Counted from the first letter of the stretch, positions 20,541 through 33,180 are shown. The stretch: DNA of 64,000 bases from Macrophomina tecta (GCA_024180945.1 JAKSGN010000006.1:1178001-1242000); one strand, 5' to 3'. The notes: generated by a model from the sequence alone, not told the origin. A program made the numbers and translations.

Positions 20541-22263
20541 AAAGTGCGAGGAATGTTTGAAAACCTGGTGAACGGCTGTTCGGGATACCAGAGATCCACC
20601 CACCTGCCATCACGGTTATATCTTATGAGCGCTTATCCTCTTTAATCCTACGGAGACTGACAGCCGCGCCAACGCTTGACTTATGGCAGGGCTGTCCGGA
20701 ATATGTACGACAATTGGCGGCGAAATTACACCACGGCCCATGGCTTGGGAACACCCGGTCAGATCTTGATACGCTACCGTGATTGCGTGATACTTTGGCC
20801 GGAGAGCAAAGAAATCATAATCCCGGCAGTCTGATGCGCGTCAAATGTTGTGTCGAGTTGAGTGGAATGTACAGTAGCGTTGGGCCAAGACGGGCGGCGG
20901 CACTCCCGTCTCGAGGCAGTACGTTATCTCGGCTGAAATGACGCCAAATACAATACCTCGCCGCGATTACTGCTGTTTGCCTCACAGCCTCGATCGTTGA
21001 CAGGGGCAAGACTGACGGGACGCGGCATGCGGGCTCAATGTCCCTGTCGGAGTCTATTTTGCTCCACTTAGCATGATTTCACACACCGACATGTTGCATT
21101 GCGCCCTGATAATTCCCTTGACAAAATGGCAATAATGATGAACAGAACTCAAGTGCTCGACTGCCAATCGGACCCGACGTCAGTCCTAATGGACGATTGA
21201 AATTGCCGTCCCAGTGTCCGAGCGAAGACTACTTACTTTCCTGCCGAGTCATTGGGCACAACTTCGAACGCCACAAAACGATCGAGGCTGAGATATATCT
21301 CGCTGTCCAGTAGGCCTTCCTGCCTAGGTAAGGTTGAAAGACGCGAGACCGGTCATGTCGTATACGAGCTGTTCAATTTACCGCACAGATCACTGAAGCG
21401 CAAGTCTCGACCACGGGAATCATTGCGGTATGCGGAAATTAGGATGTTATTGGTTTTTAAGCAGCCATTTGTAAGACATTTTCGGCGGGGTTCCGCGACG
21501 CTTTAGCTTGGCAATAACAAACGATTGGTGCCAACGTAGCAGAGCCAGGATCCCCAAAATATCCCGGCGGGTCTGGTGATAGGAGCTCCATCGTAGAGTC
21601 AAGGTCGACCATTCTGTACCATTTGCCCATGCAGTCCCATTTCGACATTGCCACTTTATCTGTGCAGAATGTTCCAGTCTCAGAGCTCTCGGAGGTCCCA
21701 GTCAACTGTTAAAGACCGCGGTGAGCTCATTCTCGGGTGCCCAGTAAGCACAAGAGGATTCGAAAGATCCCGGTTTCTGCCAGTTTTGGTATAGCACAGA
21801 AGCTTAAGAAGCCAAATTCTCCGTATCGGCACATCCGCTATCCCTGCTGCTTTCCCTCTATCGATGGCCAAGAATGGCATCTGAGACTGAAGCTTAACTT
21901 GACCACGGCGGCGCTTCTCAGAGGAATGTACGATGACATTGCATTCTATTTTCAGAGGGGAGCACAACCACTCGACGCGAGACGCGATTGTATACTACTA
22001 AAGGGGCTAGAAGTGGAAGTTTGTCAGGAAGATCACAATTCCTCAACAAGTTAGCATGTCTCATTCCTTGTATGAAGTGCTTGCCTATATATGCGCCGGC
22101 AAAGGAGTTGAATCTACAGATGTTCTTGGGGCGTTCAGATGCTGTAAAGAACATCAGGTAGAAGATTTGTAGGAATTAGAACCCGACATCCCTGCAGAGC
22201 GTCTGTAGAGGGCCCATTACCAGTGATGCGATAGCCCACTGTAGCGGCAGGACGCCTACTGTG

Positions 22264-22265
<2 letters not shown>

Positions 22266-22294
<29 letters not shown>
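22266..22294. repeat. (CT)n microsatellite, 29 nt
   Basis: A perfect CT dinucleotide repeat, about 14.5 units, in gene-poor DNA. Confidence 0.95.
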
Positions 22295-23589
22295 GACTAT
22301 TCCATGGACCAGTTGCTCCATTCTCCGCACAGTTTCTGAGGACTCATTCCAATTTCGCCCACACTTCGCCTCGACTTCACAATGATCCAGCACCAGTGAC
22401 AGGCTAAGATAGGGACAGGCTGTCTTTTTATGCATACATAGCTTCCTGGAAAACTCACACGCCATATTGACTGACCAGGTCGTCAGCGAGCAGCCTGTGC
22501 TGGTGCCATCCCACTGGTAGAGATACTTGTTGCAGGTTCGCTGGTAGTGGGTGAAGAGGCCGCGTACCCGCGAGACAGGTTCTCGGAGCATATCTAATGT
22601 CTTCGGCGTGCACCTGAGACTCTTGCATTCCTAGACATGACAGTGCCGGCTTCACGCCCGTAGGTTTCTAGAAGCCTTGGTGTCATTTCGACAGTCAGAC
22701 AAGGCCAGCAACTACACGGGCTTTCCAACCGTGCGTTCCGCGTCATCCGACCAAGCCGGCTCTGACTCCAAACATCTGCGGAGAAGGCGGATGGCTGCAA
22801 AATCACGCGACTACGGAATTCGGCACCTGGGCCCCGCATTGTGCAGTGACTGGACTGGAATTCGAGTCAGTAGGAGATGCAGGGGGAAGAGGGTGGGCGG
22901 CGAATCCGGCACTAGTACATTATACTCAATTACGGGAGCTCCGTGTCTGTCGCGAAAGCAACAGGAGAAGAGGTTGAGGAACGACTGCTGACGCAAGAAG
23001 CTATTCGGCTTTTGTTGACGGCATCTCGGGATCTACATGTTACAAATAGAAGGAAAGGGCCATGTCACGTATCCAGACAGCCTGAACCTGGCTGGCGACA
23101 GAGGATGCAAGCATGTTTCGGAATTGCATTAAGAGCGAGTTTGACTGGGATACCGGCTATTGGGAGTGCGAAATGAGAGACACGAAATGTCAAAGCCCCA
23201 CTCATTCCTCGCCGCTACCCGAGCTTAAGCGGACACAAGCAACTTCAAGCTTTGCGGCTAGACCAGGCTTTGTTTCTCAATCGGGAAAGGGACTCACGGG
23301 CAGACAGCAGTGACCAATCCAGTGGACGGATGATGACTGAGACTGACTGTGCTCTTGGAGATGGTTCTTCGATGGAAGAGAGTTGTTTGATAGTTGTCCT
23401 GGTTGGGATCAGAGTCAAACCCGCGAGAAGATTCGCTGCGAACCGCGCCTGAAGACTCCGATGCCGCGCAGAAACAGAACAAACGACTCAGCAGTGGTGG
23501 GCTCTCATTGGAGGAAATCTCGGCGAGGATGGTGAGTTTAGCGTGTAATTAAGGAGGGCGCGTCGCTATTTTGAAACAAAAACTGGCCT

Positions 23590-24275
23590 CTTTGCTCGTT
23601 AGCGAGGCAAGCACTCGGCATTGTAGATCCGCCCATACAGTGCCGCTTTTCCGGGCAGGCATCTTTTGCAACCATTCGGATGACCTTCACTCCCCTTTCT
23701 CTTTCCATCGGGCCAAGGAAGCCAAGAAGATATTGTCTCTGATCTTTGTTCTTGGAGGCTATTCAACACCAGGTCGGGCTTTCCAAGATGCCCAAGTCCG
23801 ATGCAGGCCAGCCAAGTCTTGCATCTTAGCCACTCGACATGCGAAATCCCAAGACCCATATAGATGAATGGACGTCGGCCGCCGTGGCGACGGATAGTGC
23901 TGCCACAGGTAAGTAACTGAACGATATTTCCGTACGTAGGGTGAACTGACGGGTGCTATCGTAGTATTCCAGCAGTACCACAAGCGCTTCCAACATGGTC
24001 TGCCGCTGCAGCTCTGGGTCTTCCTTAAAGCATGCGCTATCATATGTCCAGCCTACAGAGCGAGCACGCCGCAGCGTATCTTCTCGAGTGACTCAACTGT
24101 AAGGATGGAGACTCTCATACGGGTAACGCTGATCGAGTGTGGCCTGAGACCCAAGCATGTCAGAATCGAAGATGGCATGCAGCCTCCTGGACCGCGATGA
24201 CATGAGGGCAAGAAGAGACGCAAGGCTTGCCCTTGGACTCAAGCTTTGGCTACACCAAAATTGAATGTTCGTCAT
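23590..24275 (-). pseudogene. Coding-like islands on minus strand, possible gene remnant
   Basis: Read on the minus strand, 24275-24093 contains LHAIFDSDMLGSQATLDQRYP; 24056-23937 contains CFKEDPELQRQTMLEALVVL and then LEYYDSTRQFTL; 23859-23599 is open for 86 codons. The first two are linked by a GTATGA...TGTAG interval that would be a normal intron, but the phases do not match, so the reading is broken. The acidic/leucine pattern resembles a helical regulatory domain, but no family can be named. Confidence 0.25.
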
Positions 24276-24637
24276 CTGCGAACTTACCGGAAGATATTCA
24301 GCAGCCCGCGGATGCTTCCTACTACCGGTCCAGTTCCAGCGATCCCGTCTGCGTTGGTTGCTCTACCGGGCGAGGGTGACAAGTTCCGACGTCTGGACAT
24401 CACGGTATTTCTTCCCCAACCTGGCGTTTGCTCTTCCCTCTGACACCAGTTACAGGCCAGCTTGACCTTGCAAAATGGCTACCCTTGCTCTTCTCCCTCA
24501 GCGGCTCATGTCTGCAAGCTTCGCTCGCGAGCTCGACCGCAGTTTTCTTGCACAATCGCTCACTTGAGCACGCGCTCGCACGTGCGTCACTCCGGGAAAG
24601 GCCAGCCGAAGGCTTCCGCAGATACGCCGCTTATCAA

Positions 24638-24651
24638 TTTTTTTTTTTTTT
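24638..24651. repeat. T14 tract
   Basis: Uninterrupted run of T about 300 bp upstream of the sugar transporter start. Confidence 0.85.
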
Positions 24652-24953
24652 GCCCGCCCACACTGTCCTCTGGTCCCCGCTGTTTTCCTTATCTTCGGAC
24701 GGGGTCACCCTCTCCGCAGCGCGGGGCACTGGTCCTGTGCGTCTCTGTCAGCACTCGTCTGCATGTGAAGGAAAAAGTCTTTTTCTATTAGCTCACCGCT
24801 GTGCTGGTGGCGGGGCCCCAGAGGCCTTTAAGTAATGGCAGCCCCGATCAGCGACCTCGGCTTTCCCCCTCCTGCTACCCAGGTCATCTACCCCTCATCT
24901 TCAATTCAGCCGCTGCAGAGGTCATCTGCCACTCGCTGCTCTCGGCCCGCAAG

Positions 24954-26676
24954 ATGATTCCGCTTTATGTCAGGGTCTCTACCCTGATCGCCGTTGGCGG
25001 CATGCTTTTTGGGTAGGTCACGTATAGCAGTTTTGCTTTCATCTGACCATCACAAACCGGGGCCTATGCTCACCCAGTAACTTCGCCCTGCAGGTTGGAC
25101 ACAGGAACCATCGGGCCGGTAACGGCTATGTCGTCCTTCGAGGCCTCGTTCGGATCCTTTTCCGCCACCATCCACGGCGTGATTGTCTCGTCCATTTTGA
25201 TCCCGGCTGCACTGTCGTCCCTGATCACCGGCAACGTGGCCGACCTGTACGGCCGCCCGCGCACCATCATGTTCGGCGCCGCCATTTTCGGCATTGGTGC
25301 CGCCATCGAAGCCGCCGCCAACAACCTTGGCGCTTTCATCGCCGGACGTGTCATTACCGGTATTGGCGAGGGGTTTTTCCTGAGTGTACTGGTCGTGTAC
25401 ATTTGTGAGATCTCGCCAGCCAACCGCCGCGGGCCGTTGGCATCTCTGCCGCAGTTTGGAACCACCATCGGCATTGCTTCAGGATACTTTATCTCGTACG
25501 GCACATCTCGTATCGACTCTTCCGCGTCATGGAGGGTACCTCTGGCTTTTCAGTCGTTCATGGCCTTGTCCTTTGCAGTCTTTGTCACCCTTGTGCCGCC
25601 CTCGCCGCGGTGGCTGCTAGCCAAGGGCAGGGCCAAGGAGGCGGCTCAGGTCTTGGCCCGGCTTGGAGTGCCCTCCTCAGAGCTTGAAGAGAGCCTCCAG
25701 ACCATGGTTCCCGAAACGGAGTCTGAAGAGCCTCAGCCAACCCTTCGTGAAAATATCCGAGCTTCGTTCAAGGATCTCTCTAAGGCCTTTGCCCCCGGGG
25801 TCCGCAAGAGGACTTTCTTGGGATGCTTCATGATGAGCATGCAACAGTTCAGTGGAATCGACGGTGTCTTGTACGTTAGCTCGTGCACCCTGGTAACGAC
25901 CAGTCCCGCTGACAGGTGTGCTCTTTCAGGTACTATGCTCCACTCCTCTTTACCCAAGCCGGTCTGTCGAGTGAGCAGGCTAGCTTCCTTGCGTCCGGTG
26001 TCTCAGCGCTGGTGATATTTGGTGCTACGATTCCAGCCACCTTCTTCTCGGATCATTGGGGGCGGCGTCCGTCTACCATCTACGGCGGTTTGGGTCTCTC
26101 GGGCACCATGGTGTTAATCGGCTCATTGTATGCGTCGAACAGTGTCCATGGGGATCATGGGCCGGGCCGCTGGGTGGTGATAGTTGCCATCTACGTCTTT
26201 GCGATTATCTTCAGCGGTTCGTGGGCAATTGCCTTCAAGGTCTATGCCAGCGAGATACAGCCGCCGGCCACAAGAGCAAGCGCTTCGAGCCTGGCACAGA
26301 GCTCGAATTGGGTAAGTCATCATGCAGCTCCCTATGGGATGGACCTGTCAGGACTCACCCCGTACAGTTTGCGAACTTCGTGGTCGCTCTAACCACCCCG
26401 GTATTCCTGGCGCATTCGTCGTGCGGGGTGTACTTCTTCTTCGGCGCGTGCTCCCTCTTCACGGTCGCAGTGTGCCTGGTGGCCATGCCGGAAACCCGCG
26501 GACGGACTCTCGAAACTATCGACGCGTCCTTTGATCATCACTCCTGGCGCGGCAAGAAGATCAACCCCTCGACGACGGCTGCAACCCCGGCTGTCGGCAG
26601 CGAAACGAACTCGGTCGTGATGCAAGTTGTATCTCCGAAAGGGGAAGACAGCGTGCTGTCACGCGGCATGCAGTAA
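24954..26676 (+). CDS. MFS sugar transporter
   Basis: Four exons: 24954-25012, 25094-25870, 25930-26311 and 26368-26676, giving 508 residues. Introns are 81, 59 and 56 bp with GTAGGT/GTACGT/GTAAGT donors and CAG acceptors, and all phases close. Twelve membrane helices are predicted. Sugar-porter signatures: MLFGLDTGTIGP in helix 1; ADLYGRPRT between helices 2 and 3; PPSPRWLLAKGR after helix 6; QQFSGIDGVLYYAP in helix 7 (interrupted by intron 2); DHWGRRPS between helices 8 and 9; and PETRGRTLETID after helix 12. It should import a hexose or related sugar by proton symport at the plasma membrane; the exact substrate is not visible. The N-terminus is very short, so a missed upstream exon is possible. 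It lies 1.1 kb upstream of a pectate lyase on the same strand. Confidence 0.92.
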
Positions 26677-27806
26677 CGGACGGGACAATTGCTTGGTGGC
26701 AAATCCGGTGATCAGACACGCAAGAGAACCGTCCCGCGGGTGAGTCGGCACGGTGTGGGCATATTCATCACGCAGCACTTATCCGCCAAGGGGAATAGAT
26801 TAATGATGCGATGGAGAGCCGGCATGCCGACTACGCATGGAGCTCCCTTTTTTTTTCTGGAAGGACGTCAGGAATAGAAACGGACGATCACCGGCATAAC
26901 TGGACACAGGCCTCGAACAGCGCACGAGTGGACACAAACACGCGGCTCCCCTGGACTGGGCTCGGGGCCCGGGGCCAACAGTGGTTCGGTTGGTAGCCGA
27001 CGAAGCTTGACGGACCCGATCGAGAGCTTGACGGGTGATAGACTTCACTGCCAGGCACCCTGATCGAACTTCAAGGGGCAGTGATGGCCGGCAAGACGAG
27101 CACTGGTTCGGCAGGCGGAGGCACCCTTGGGCCCAGGATTGCGTCAACAGACCTGCAGCAGCGGGAAACACAAAAGCTTGGCAGTCTCAAGAGGCGCCTT
27201 TCTGTGCCTTGCTGTGTTTCAATGCTTTAGCGAGCGGGCCCGCCAAGACCCATCGTGCCTACAAACAGCTCCACCCCCGTCCTGCCAAGCCAGACACCCC
27301 TCCCACGCAATCTACGCACTCCCTCTTCGGGCTCGACATTTCTCCACAACTCGCGGCACTGTTTCAACCCTCTCCCGCCACGGCCATGCTCGCCACAAGC
27401 CGCTAATTTCGGGGCGCGTTTCGATCCTGCCACCGTCCCACATGTTGCGAAACATTATCCGGATGTCGACGAGCCCCCAGTCTTCGACTGATCCACCAAT
27501 GACTGCCGCTCGAGCCCGACGATGCTCTCATCTCCGTCCCTATGCCTGGCTAGCCGCGCCCCCCGCTGCATCGCGTGCCAGACGACCTTTCCTCCGTCGG
27601 CGGCGGTTCCCGCAATTCCGTATAAAGGCTTCCCATTGCCCCGTCTGTAGGAGTGGTCTCCAAGTTCATCTTCATCTTCAGTCTTTCTCTATTAAACGCG
27701 TTGACTCGCGCCATTCTTTGACAGCCATCAGCCTGCTGAGCACGCTTGACCACATATTCCTTCCCTTGAAAGTTCCCATTTGCTCAACAACACTTCCACC
27801 GCAACC
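26677..27806. other. Intergenic, pectate lyase promoter region
   Basis: About 1.1 kb with no supported gene. The right part is C/T-rich and contains a TATA box at 27621-27627, consistent with the pectate lyase promoter and leader. Confidence 0.65.
27621..27627 (+). promoter_or_regulatory. TATA box of the pectate lyase gene
   Basis: TATAAAG, 180 bp upstream of the ATG at 27807, followed by a pyrimidine-rich leader. The arrangement is typical of highly inducible fungal secreted-enzyme genes. Confidence 0.5.
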
Positions 27807-28826
27807 ATGAAGGCCACCACCCTCGCTACTTTTGCTCTTTCCGCCGTGAGCGCTCTGGCAGCGCCCACCAAGACCTTCGCCAAGCGTGCCGCCATCACTG
27901 ACGGCCCCGACGTCGGCTATGCCACCCTGAACGGTGGCACCACTGGCGGTGCTGGCGGTTCCACCACCACCGTCTCCAGCCTGGCCCAGTTCACCGCTGC
28001 CGCCGAGGCTGATGGCGCCGCCGTCATTGTCGTCTCCGGCAACATCTCTGGCGCCGCCAAGGTCCGCGTCGGCAGCGACAAGACCATCATCGGCAAGGAC
28101 TCCAGCGCCGTGCTCGAGGGCGTCGGTCTCTACATCAACAAGCAGAAGAACGTCATCGTCCGCAACCTGTCCATCAAGAATGTGCTTGCGGAGAACGGTG
28201 ACGCCATCGGCATCCAGGCTTCCCAGAACGTCTGGATCGACCACTGCGACCTGTCCTCGGACCGTGACCACGACAAGGACTACTACGACGGTCTCCTCGA
28301 CGTGACCCACGCCTCTGACTACATCACCCTGTCCAACAACTACCTCCATGACCACTGGAAGGCCTCGCTCGTCGGCCACTCCGACTCCAACGGCTCTGAG
28401 GACAAGGGCCACCTGACCGTCACCTACTACCAGAACCACTTCGAGAACCTGAACTCGCGTGGTCCTTCTTTCCGCTTCGGCACCGGTCACATTGTATGTT
28501 GCCCACCAACCTGACACCACAGTAATGATTCTAACAGCAAATCCTAGGTCAACAACCTCTACACCAGCGTCAGCGACGGTATCAACGCTCGCCAGGGCGC
28601 CCAGCTCCTTGTTGAGGGCAACGTCTTCACTGGCAGCAAGAAGCCGCTGTACAGCACCGATGCCGGCTACGCCGCCGTCAATGACAACGACTTCGGCGGC
28701 GCTGAGAACACTGCTGAGGCTGGCACCCTCACTGCCTCTGACCTCGGCTACAAGTATACCGCTCTGAAGTCTTCCGAGGTCTCTGCCGCCGTCTCCAAGT
28801 CGGCTGGCGCCACCCTCACTTTCTAA
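27807..28826 (+). CDS. Secreted pectate lyase, polysaccharide lyase family 1
   Basis: Two exons, 27807-28493 and 28548-28826, with a 54-bp intron (GTATGT to CCTAG); 321 residues. It cleaves de-esterified polygalacturonate by calcium-dependent beta-elimination outside the cell. A signal peptide covers about residues 1-18, followed by a short propeptide ending in a Kex2-type KR at 26-27. The parallel beta-helix carries the family motifs NVWIDHCDLS, YYDGLLDVTHASDY (calcium-binding aspartates), HDHWKASLVGHSD, and SRGPSFRFGTGHIVNN; the intron lies between HI and VNN. Size and motif order match fungal pectate lyases. It implies a plant-associated or saprophytic lifestyle. The long frame on the opposite strand (27678-28904) is a codon-bias shadow. 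Confidence 0.95.
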
Positions 28827-30035
28827 ACGAAGTCGCGACGCTCTCTCGTTTTGGAACTCGCCGCAATGCCCGAGCCAGGGTTCGGATGCATGGAAGGAAT
28901 GCATTGTGATGGATGAAGAGCAACATATTTTTTTTGGGGGGGAAAAGCACAGAGCGTGCTACTTTTTCATGTACATAGTTTTCCGGCCTGTAGAGCCGCA
29001 AAACGCAATTTATTATATGACTGCTGCAGCACACAGAACCTTGGCCGTTTTAAAATTTTCTGTGAGCGCTGACGGACCTCGTGTTGGCGCGGTCTCGGCT
29101 CTTTGCACGGCTTCGCGCGTCAGGGGCGCGCACTGACGGCTGAGGCGGTCCTGACGCGCACTCACCCCTCCTGTTGGTCGTTTCATCCCACGTGCCACCC
29201 GGCAGATGCTGTCGTGTCTCTCTGCAGAGGTGCTGCGGCCGGCGGGCTTATTAGCGTGCATGGCCTCTGGCACATACAAGCGCATGAGGAATCGGAGCAT
29301 TCGTCCGGAGAGCTTGTCTCCTACAGGGGAAACGGATCTACCTACGTCCTGACGACTGCTCTGACTTTCCACACGTGTCTTTCCATCTTGTTCTGGCGAT
29401 CCCGCTGCTGCACCGTTCTTCGTCGTCAACTGCCCGGCCCCCCCTGCATCCTCGGGTCGGCTCCGCATGGCCGCGCTCGAGAACTGCGGCTTCGTGATTC
29501 GCTGCCGGCACAGTCACCCACGTGCAGGACAATGGGTAAGCAGAGACGACCCCGCCAGGAACAAGGGAATGTGGCATTGCTTGGCAGCAAGCCCCGAGCG
29601 CGGACCGACCGCTGGGTCTGGCGTCGGAATTGAGCTATCGATAGCAGCAGACTTTCGGCCTTAGCGGGCGGCGTGTCGGTCGTGCCGTCATCGTTCACCG
29701 TGTGTAAGCGTGAGTCAACGGAAAACATCGCTCCTATTCCCACTATCCTCTGTGTCATCGAAACTGCGACGCGACCCGCTCCCGACAGCGAAAAATCCTC
29801 AATGCTTTTAAAGCAAAAGGGCCGGCCATTGACCCTGCCATCCGCTCTCTCCCGCCCTTCTGCCTCTTCCAGGCTCTTTACTGCCGCCCCGTCGCCGCCG
29901 CCGCCACCACTAATTTCTGGAACAATATCAAACTACCATTTTTATCACTGCCCGCTCCGACGCCAGCACCACCACTCTGCCCTGCAATTGCCCGTAGCCA
30001 GCAAGAAGCACTCCGGCCGCGCCCACTTCCACATC
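28827..30035. other. Intergenic region between pectate lyase and threonine aldolase
   Basis: About 1.2 kb. The left 200 bp is the pectate lyase 3' flank. The rest is GC-rich to C/T-rich (29850-29980) and probably the promoter and leader of the threonine aldolase gene. No coding frame is supported. Confidence 0.65.
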
Positions 30036-31295
30036 ATGGCTCCGCACAATTACTACCCGGTGACCGCGCCGTCATCCTCCTCCCCAACGCCTGCCGGCGT
30101 CTCGCCCTCACAGTCCCCCAGCCTGAACCACTGGACCACTCCCGGGACTGCCTCTTCCGACGTGAGCAATTCCCTCTAAATAAAACCCCACCCCAAAGAG
30201 AGGGCCAAAGCGGAGAACCCAGCCTCTAACAGTTGCCTCCCCCCCGCGCTCTCACAGTTCCGCTCCGACACCATCACCACGCCGACCGCCTCGATGCTCG
30301 CCGCCATCGCCAGCACCACGCTCGGCGACGACGTCTTCCTCGAAGACCCGACCACCAACGCGCTGCAATCCTGGATCGCGGACCTGACCGGCAAGGCCGC
30401 CGCGCTGCTCGTCATGTCCGGCACGATGGGCAACCAAGTCGCGATCCGCGCGCACCTCACCGCGCCGCCGCACGCCGTGCTGTGCGACCACCGCGCGCAC
30501 ATCCTGCGCGCCGAGGCCGGCGGCGTGGCGTCGCTGTGCGGCGCGCAGGTCGAGGGCGTCTTCCCGGCCAACGGCGCGCACCTGACGCTCGAGGACGTGC
30601 AGCAGCACGCCGTGCTGGGCGACGACATCCACGGCTGCCCCACGCGCCTGGTCGAGCTCGAGAACACGCTCGGCGGCAACGTCATGCCGCTGGCCGAGAT
30701 GCGCCGCATCGGCGCGTGGTGCCGCGAGAACGGCATCATCACGCACCTCGACGGCGCGCGCCTGTGGGAGGCCGTGGCGGCCGGCCACGGCACGCTGCGC
30801 GAGTACTGCGAGTGCGTCGACAGCGTGCAGCTGTGCTTTTCCAAGGGCCTGGGCGCGCCGATGGGCAGCATCATCGTCGGCACGGACGAGTTCGTCAAGC
30901 GGTCGCGCTGGATCCGGAAGAGCATTGGCGGCGGCATCCGCATGGCGGGCGTGGTGTCGGCGGCGGCGCGCACCGCCGTCGAGGAGCAGTTCTTCGGCGG
31001 CCGGCTGCAGAAGACGCACGTGCTGGCGAGGCGGCTGGCCGACAAGTGGGTCAGCCTCGGCGGCAAGCTGAACGTGCCCACCGAGACGAACATGGTCTGG
31101 CTGGATGTCAAGGCGTCCGGCGTCAGCGCGCAGGACATCACCCGCCTCGCTGCCGAGCGGAACATCAAGACCTTCGCGACTAGGATCGTCGTGCATTACC
31201 AGATCAGCGAGCTGGCCATGCAGGGCATGGAGGAGGTCATGGAGATTGTCATGAAGGACAAGAAAGCCGCACTTAATGGCGCCGGGGCGGCATGA
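30036..31295 (+). CDS. GLY1: L-threonine aldolase (low specificity)
   Basis: Two exons, 30036-30161 and 30258-31295, with a 96-bp GTGAGC-CAG intron; 387 residues. A cytosolic pyridoxal-phosphate enzyme that splits threonine or allo-threonine to glycine and acetaldehyde. The N-terminal 42 residues (exon 1) are a variable Ser/Pro-rich leader. Catalysis-related motifs: FRSDTITTPT at the start of exon 2; SGTMGNQVAI; HILRAEAGG; LENTLGGNVMPL; THLDGARLWEA (cofactor-binding Asp); and CFSKGLGAPMG with the Schiff-base lysine K238. Length and motif order fit fungal GLY1. Exon 2 is strongly GC-biased, which creates long shadow frames on both strands. Confidence 0.95.
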
Positions 31296-32524
31296 CCGAC
31301 GGCTCTTTCGAGTGGAGCCTTGACAGAGCACTGTCGCAAGTGCTTTAGAGGGATAATGGATTCCTTCAGCCTAGAATAAAAGGGGGGGTTCAGCTGGCGT
31401 ACTTCTGTTTTGAGGAGTTTCTTGGGTGTCGATAGGTTCATATTCTTTGTACTTTACTTTACTTTCCTTCCGGTCCATGCAGTCCTTTGAATAGTATGTG
31501 ATTGGTCTTCCCGCCGACACGCAAGAGTCCTCCTGGGTTCGCTACTCAAGCGTCTCTTTATCTGTGCTTAATACTTACTTGCACAACGCCGTAAGGGATA
31601 TTCCGTAGGGCTGGTCAAGACCCCAAAAGCGAGTTCGCGGTAGGCCTGGCGGCGTGGCCAGCTCATCAGAGAAATGTCATCTGTTATTGTTGACGAATAT
31701 CGGGTGTGGGGCATCGGAAAGTCCACAGAAAGAAAGGACTTGGTTCCGGCGTTGCCTTATGCCACTTCTTCCTCCTTTTCCTCCAGCGAGTGATTAAACT
31801 TTCAGGCTGGGCGTGGGCGTGGGATGGGGCAGCCGGATTGGGCGCGATCAGGATTCAGCTGGGGCGAAAGGCTGTTACGTACTGGCAGGAAAGCTACTTA
31901 CCATGGGCTCTGGTGAACTTGGTAAGAGTAGGGTCCGAACTATGTAGTATGGTTTCCTAAGTTGTGTTTCAGCGATATGGCTTTCTTCATCCTGCCATAT
32001 ACGACTGTCGTCCGGAGGAAATGCGTGGATAGAGAACGGCCGGGCGCGGGTAACTCATATACGGCTGCGTTCTAGGATTTTTGAGACTCGTCGGCGAGAA
32101 AATCAGTTCATGAATGTCTCCATTGCAATCTACCAAGACCAAGGAAAGTCAAATGAAGGAAGAGATCGAAATAATTTCTTCCCCATAGCTTCTGGTCACT
32201 TCCATTATTTGTAGTGGTTCAACTACTGCTAAGTTTTCACTTTGGCAAACGTCTTGATGGCTCGCACTATAGCCTGTAATGATGAGTTATGCATCCCCAA
32301 GCAGCCAAGCCAAAGTTAGCTGTGCTAGCGGCCAAGGAAAAAAAACTTGAAACCTGTTTCAAAATTCCGTTCATTTGCAGCAGGAAATACAAGCATTATC
32401 GCCTAGATTAGATCGAGTGGAAGCTCCAGGTCGAAGTTATGGATGCTAGTATGACTGCGTTCCGAGTGTACCACTTTGCTCCCGTGATTGGAAGTTTCTA
32501 CAGTTACACCCAAGATGCGGTGAC

Positions 32525-32998
32525 CTAATAGGGCGCAGAGCACTGCGAACATTACCGGGCTGGACGGGAAGGCCACCGAGGGCGAAAGCATTCAGAACTG
32601 AAAATCGTGCGCCCACCACCCGCGTAGGTACCGCAACCCCTGAAGACAGCCTCAAAACCCAGAACACGCTTCTGCACGACGTCTCGCCCAACAAAGAACC
32701 AGAAAAAGAGTTGATCGACTTCGATGAATGCTTCTCCGAGCCTTCCGAGGACGTATCCACTCTGAAAGACCTGTGGGGGGGAGTTCTATGCTTCTGCGTC
32801 GGGAAAAGGGTCAGCAATAGCCAGTGTACTTTTTTCTATCGTTTTGTGATACTCATTAATCTCAGAGAGGATGACGGTACGAACAGATGCGTAGAAAATT
32901 GCGTATATCCACCTAGGCCACTTCTTCAAACCCTGATATATGTTGAGTGCGACGTAACAGAGCTTGAAATCCCAATTACTGAGACGATAGGAGCATGA
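32525..32998 (+). pseudogene. Open coding-like frame without a start, unknown
   Basis: A single plus-strand frame is open for about 158 codons, from around 32525 to a stop at 32998, with no ATG near its beginning. The first half has natural protein composition (contains TPEDSLKTQNTLLHDVSPNK and LIDFDECFSEPSEDVSTL); after about 32776 the composition deteriorates. It may be an exon of a decayed or unrecognised gene whose other exons I cannot identify. Confidence 0.25.
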
Positions 32999-33180
32999 AG
33001 TATCACGTCCCCAGTCGTGGACAAGTAAAAGCCGGAGGAATTGAAAATGGAACTCATTATCTTCAACTGCTATCCCGCTTTCCGAATTACACGGATATTT
33101 CAAACGCACACGATGATGGCTTCCCTTCGCTCCAGATTCCATGCCCAATATGCCACAACACCAGAACCCGACACACAGGG

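Larger units (their letters stand above)
18529..24953. other. 6.4-kb gene-poor region
   Basis: No intact gene is supported. It contains an A17 run (20080-20096), a CT microsatellite (22266-22294), a T14 run (24638-24651), and short coding-like islands on plus (20361-20540) and minus (23590-24275) that look like gene remains. The 265-codon minus frame at 18806-19603 is Arg/Gly/Ser-rich without a domain and was not accepted. The last 500 bp are the promoter of the sugar transporter. Confidence 0.5.

Noticed and set aside
22266..22294. CT repeat as a telomere-like or CRISPR-type array
   Set aside because: It is a simple dinucleotide microsatellite without unit-spacer structure.
27678..28904. 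408-codon minus-strand frame across the pectate lyase gene
   Set aside because: Antisense shadow caused by C-ending codons in the strongly supported lyase gene; Val/Gly/Asp-rich without a domain.
30176..31331. Three long open frames overlapping threonine aldolase on both strands
   Set aside because: They mirror the GC-biased codon use of the aldolase, are rich in Arg/His/Ala and carry no motif.
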